A program made the translations under genes and the position numbers. Under the pieces are notes generated by a model, which was not told the origin of the DNA, did no database searches, and was given only the letters and a program-made list of their open reading frames with translations. Source: Patagioenas fasciata (Eukaryota > Chordata > Aves > Columbiformes > Columbidae). From it: a DNA stretch of 64,000 bases. Shown in pieces: positions 62,131-64,000 of the stretch (position 1 is the stretch's first letter; every line of letters begins with the position of its first letter). The DNA lies in NCBI RefSeq assembly GCF_037038585.1, contig NC_092525.1:25068867-25132866 (forward strand). The letters run 5' to 3'.

Positions 62131-64000
62131 TTTCAAAAGCTCTGCTCTAAATGTAGCTGCAAAATGAGGACAGCACATTTTCAGCAGTGCTGACTGCAAT
62201 AGTGTAATAATAGGAAACACATAGGTGAAACTGTGCTTACTGAAGGAAGTGGAGGAAAATAGCTGTCATGGGGGATGTTCTTGAAAGAAAAACATTCTTT
62301 TCCAAAGACTTATATCTGCAGATAACCTTTCATTTGACAATCTGAAAAGGATCTTAGTGCCCCACAGGAAACACTGTATTTTGAAAGCTTTTCTGAGCTC
62401 AGAGGATGCTGAGAAACTGTCAATACACAAGTAAGTATACAGTGTTTATTTACATTGAGACGGAAGGGGAGGGCAGAAAGTCCTTATCAAGGGTTTTGAG
62501 GAGAAGCGTGCAGGACCAAGGAAGCTCATGATGAATATATATGAAAAGATTGTGTACTCCTTTGTGACACCACTTAAGGAAACAGTGATGACTTGGTTTT
62601 AATTTTCCAGCATTCACATGGAAAAAGCTCATTAAAAAATACCAATGCTACAGATAAGATAAAAAGCTGTAAATCTTACCACCTGGCAGCTAATTTATCT
62701 GTTATTGATTTGTATGCGTGGCACAATTGAATTACAGCCTTCAGTTGCCTGTGCTATCCCCATGCAGTCTATGGTAGCTAAAGAACACTCCTATAAAGTC
62801 TTTAAATTCATAGGTCCTAGTAATAAATAATTCTTCATACTTTTCTGGAACTGAATCTTCCACTTAGAATCTCTTCTAGTTCTCTGGCTAGTCCAAATGT
62901 CCTACCTTTTTCATACTAGCTGGGGTAAAGGACCGTTATGGAAGTTAACAGAGCTATCCAACCTTCAAGCCTGTGAAATGCTTGGCTTCAGTCGGCCTCT
63001 TTTGTAGTCAGTTTCCTTGTTTAGTGTTTTGTAGAGATCTGTATCTGTTTTGTTGACACCTGAGAATAAATAGTTGCTGAAGCTGTTCAGGGAATCGGAG
63101 GTGGCTGTGGCGAAAATGAAGAAGTCAAAACTGATATCTATTCATTGTTTAGACACCATTCTATTTAATAACAAATGTAGAGATGGTAAGTCAGAAAAGC
63201 TGATTATGTCTTTACTGTCTTTGTGTAGGTTTAGGGCATTTAAAAGAGCTTATGACTTTTGCATTAAGCATTGAAAGAACACATTCTGAACTATAGCACA
63301 AGTTTTGTTTTGGAAGTGTCATGACCCAGTTTGGGGGCATTAAAAAATAATTAAGAAAAAAAAATGTAGTCTAATGAGAACTTTTTCACTTTTTAAGTGG
63401 AAAAAAATACTAAAGCCGTTTTTGGCACACTACCAGAATGGCTCTGATCTGAAGGATGCACTTGGCTTTCTGTATATTTATAGGACTGTGGTTTGTACCT
63501 CATGATAATGTAGTTGGTGCTAAATAAGTTAAGAAAGGAGATGGTTGCTGCTATATGCAACTGTGATCTGAAATCACAAATTTGTCACCATCACTTCTAG
63601 TGCTCATTATAATTAAAGTGAAGACCTGAAATCTCCAGCTGACTTACTAGTAAAAATTTTTAGACTGGACTGAGTTCTGAGCTCGTTAATACTCAAACCT
63701 TGTCTAGTCCTTGAGCAGCAAGCTGAAAGCTGGCTGCTGTTTAAAACTATTTGCAGACTCTGCTTAGACATAACCCGGATAGAAGTCCTCATTTGCATCT
63801 CTATTCCTTTCTAAAATGTGGTGATTAGTTTGCATCCTGTTCTGTAGTGAGAGATTTTTGAGGATGCCACAAATGTAAAAATTAAAAAAAAAAAAATGCG
63901 GCTACTGTGATTTACTGATCCTGCATTTCAGCTCTTGAGATCTCACTATACAGATTTCTTAATGAAGCTAATTAAACTGTTTGGTTTTGAAGATTATTTG

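Larger units (their letters stand above)
47613..64000. other. AT-rich, G- and T-skewed DNA with no recognisable gene
   Basis: No coding exon or RNA gene is supported. The longest open frames (for example 53453-53839 and 57650-57958) show no recognisable domain. The + strand has about twice as much G as C in sampled rows and many T runs, which would fit an intron of a gene read on the + strand. The stretch holds G/T-only, A/C-only and T-rich tracts and several microsatellites, listed separately. Confidence 0.55.

Noticed and set aside
1..64000. CRISPR arrays, operons, ribosome binding sites, prophage or bacterial mobile elements
   Set aside because: The composition, the absence of long ORFs and the CR1 repeats show vertebrate DNA. 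None of these prokaryotic features applies, and no spaced direct-repeat array was seen.
1..64000. tRNA, rRNA, U6 or well-known microRNA genes
   Set aside because: I looked for the tRNA B-box (GGTTCGAATCC-like), the U6 start and common microRNA seeds and saw none. A covariance-model scan would be needed to exclude diverged copies.

Overview
The window looks like AT-rich vertebrate DNA, most likely from a bird. The main evidence is the interspersed repeats. There are two clear CR1-family LINE retrotransposon copies and one weathered candidate. No Alu, B1, L1 or other mammalian repeat was recognised, and known repeats cover only about 2% of the 64 kb. CR1 dominance with such low repeat density is typical of avian genomes; a crocodilian or turtle cannot be excluded from this window alone. 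CpG is very sparse except in one block near 22.3 kb.

Layout. 1-10.05 kb: unannotated AT-rich DNA with short hairpins, a small tandem duplication and simple repeats. 10.05-10.99 kb: a 5'-truncated, internally deleted CR1 copy on the + strand that keeps a broken part of the reverse transcriptase ORF joined to its 3' end. 11-21.7 kb: no gene seen, with a perfect 14-bp inverted repeat near 21.2 kb. 21.7-22.64 kb: an isolated GC- and CpG-rich block holding seven perfect copies of a 13-bp unit, each with the palindromic E-box CACGTG. 22.64-33.9 kb: AT-rich DNA with a G-quadruplex motif and a few clusters of transcription-factor-like sites. 33.9-34.1 kb: a second CR1 3' end, on the - strand. 34.1-47.37 kb: AT-rich DNA with (AAAC)n tracts and a 20-bp perfect palindrome. 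About 47.38-47.61 kb: a probable, much older CR1 3' end on the - strand. 47.6-64 kb: AT-rich DNA with long G/T-only and A/C-only tracts and microsatellites.

No protein-coding exon, tRNA, rRNA or known small RNA could be supported. The open reading frames are short (168 codons or fewer), overlap on both strands and resemble no family I recognise, apart from the CR1 remnants. The window is therefore either a gene desert or intronic. One indirect clue favours transcription. In sampled rows the + strand carries more C than G in the first 20 kb, is roughly balanced from 20 to 38 kb, and carries about twice as much G as C after about 41 kb. That pattern would fit leftward transcription on the left and rightward transcription on the right, or a replication-origin-type skew jump near 40-41 kb.

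I found no undescribed multi-gene system. The observations most worth checking are the CACGTG minisatellite inside its CpG-rich block, the nearby hairpin, and the strand-asymmetry switch.
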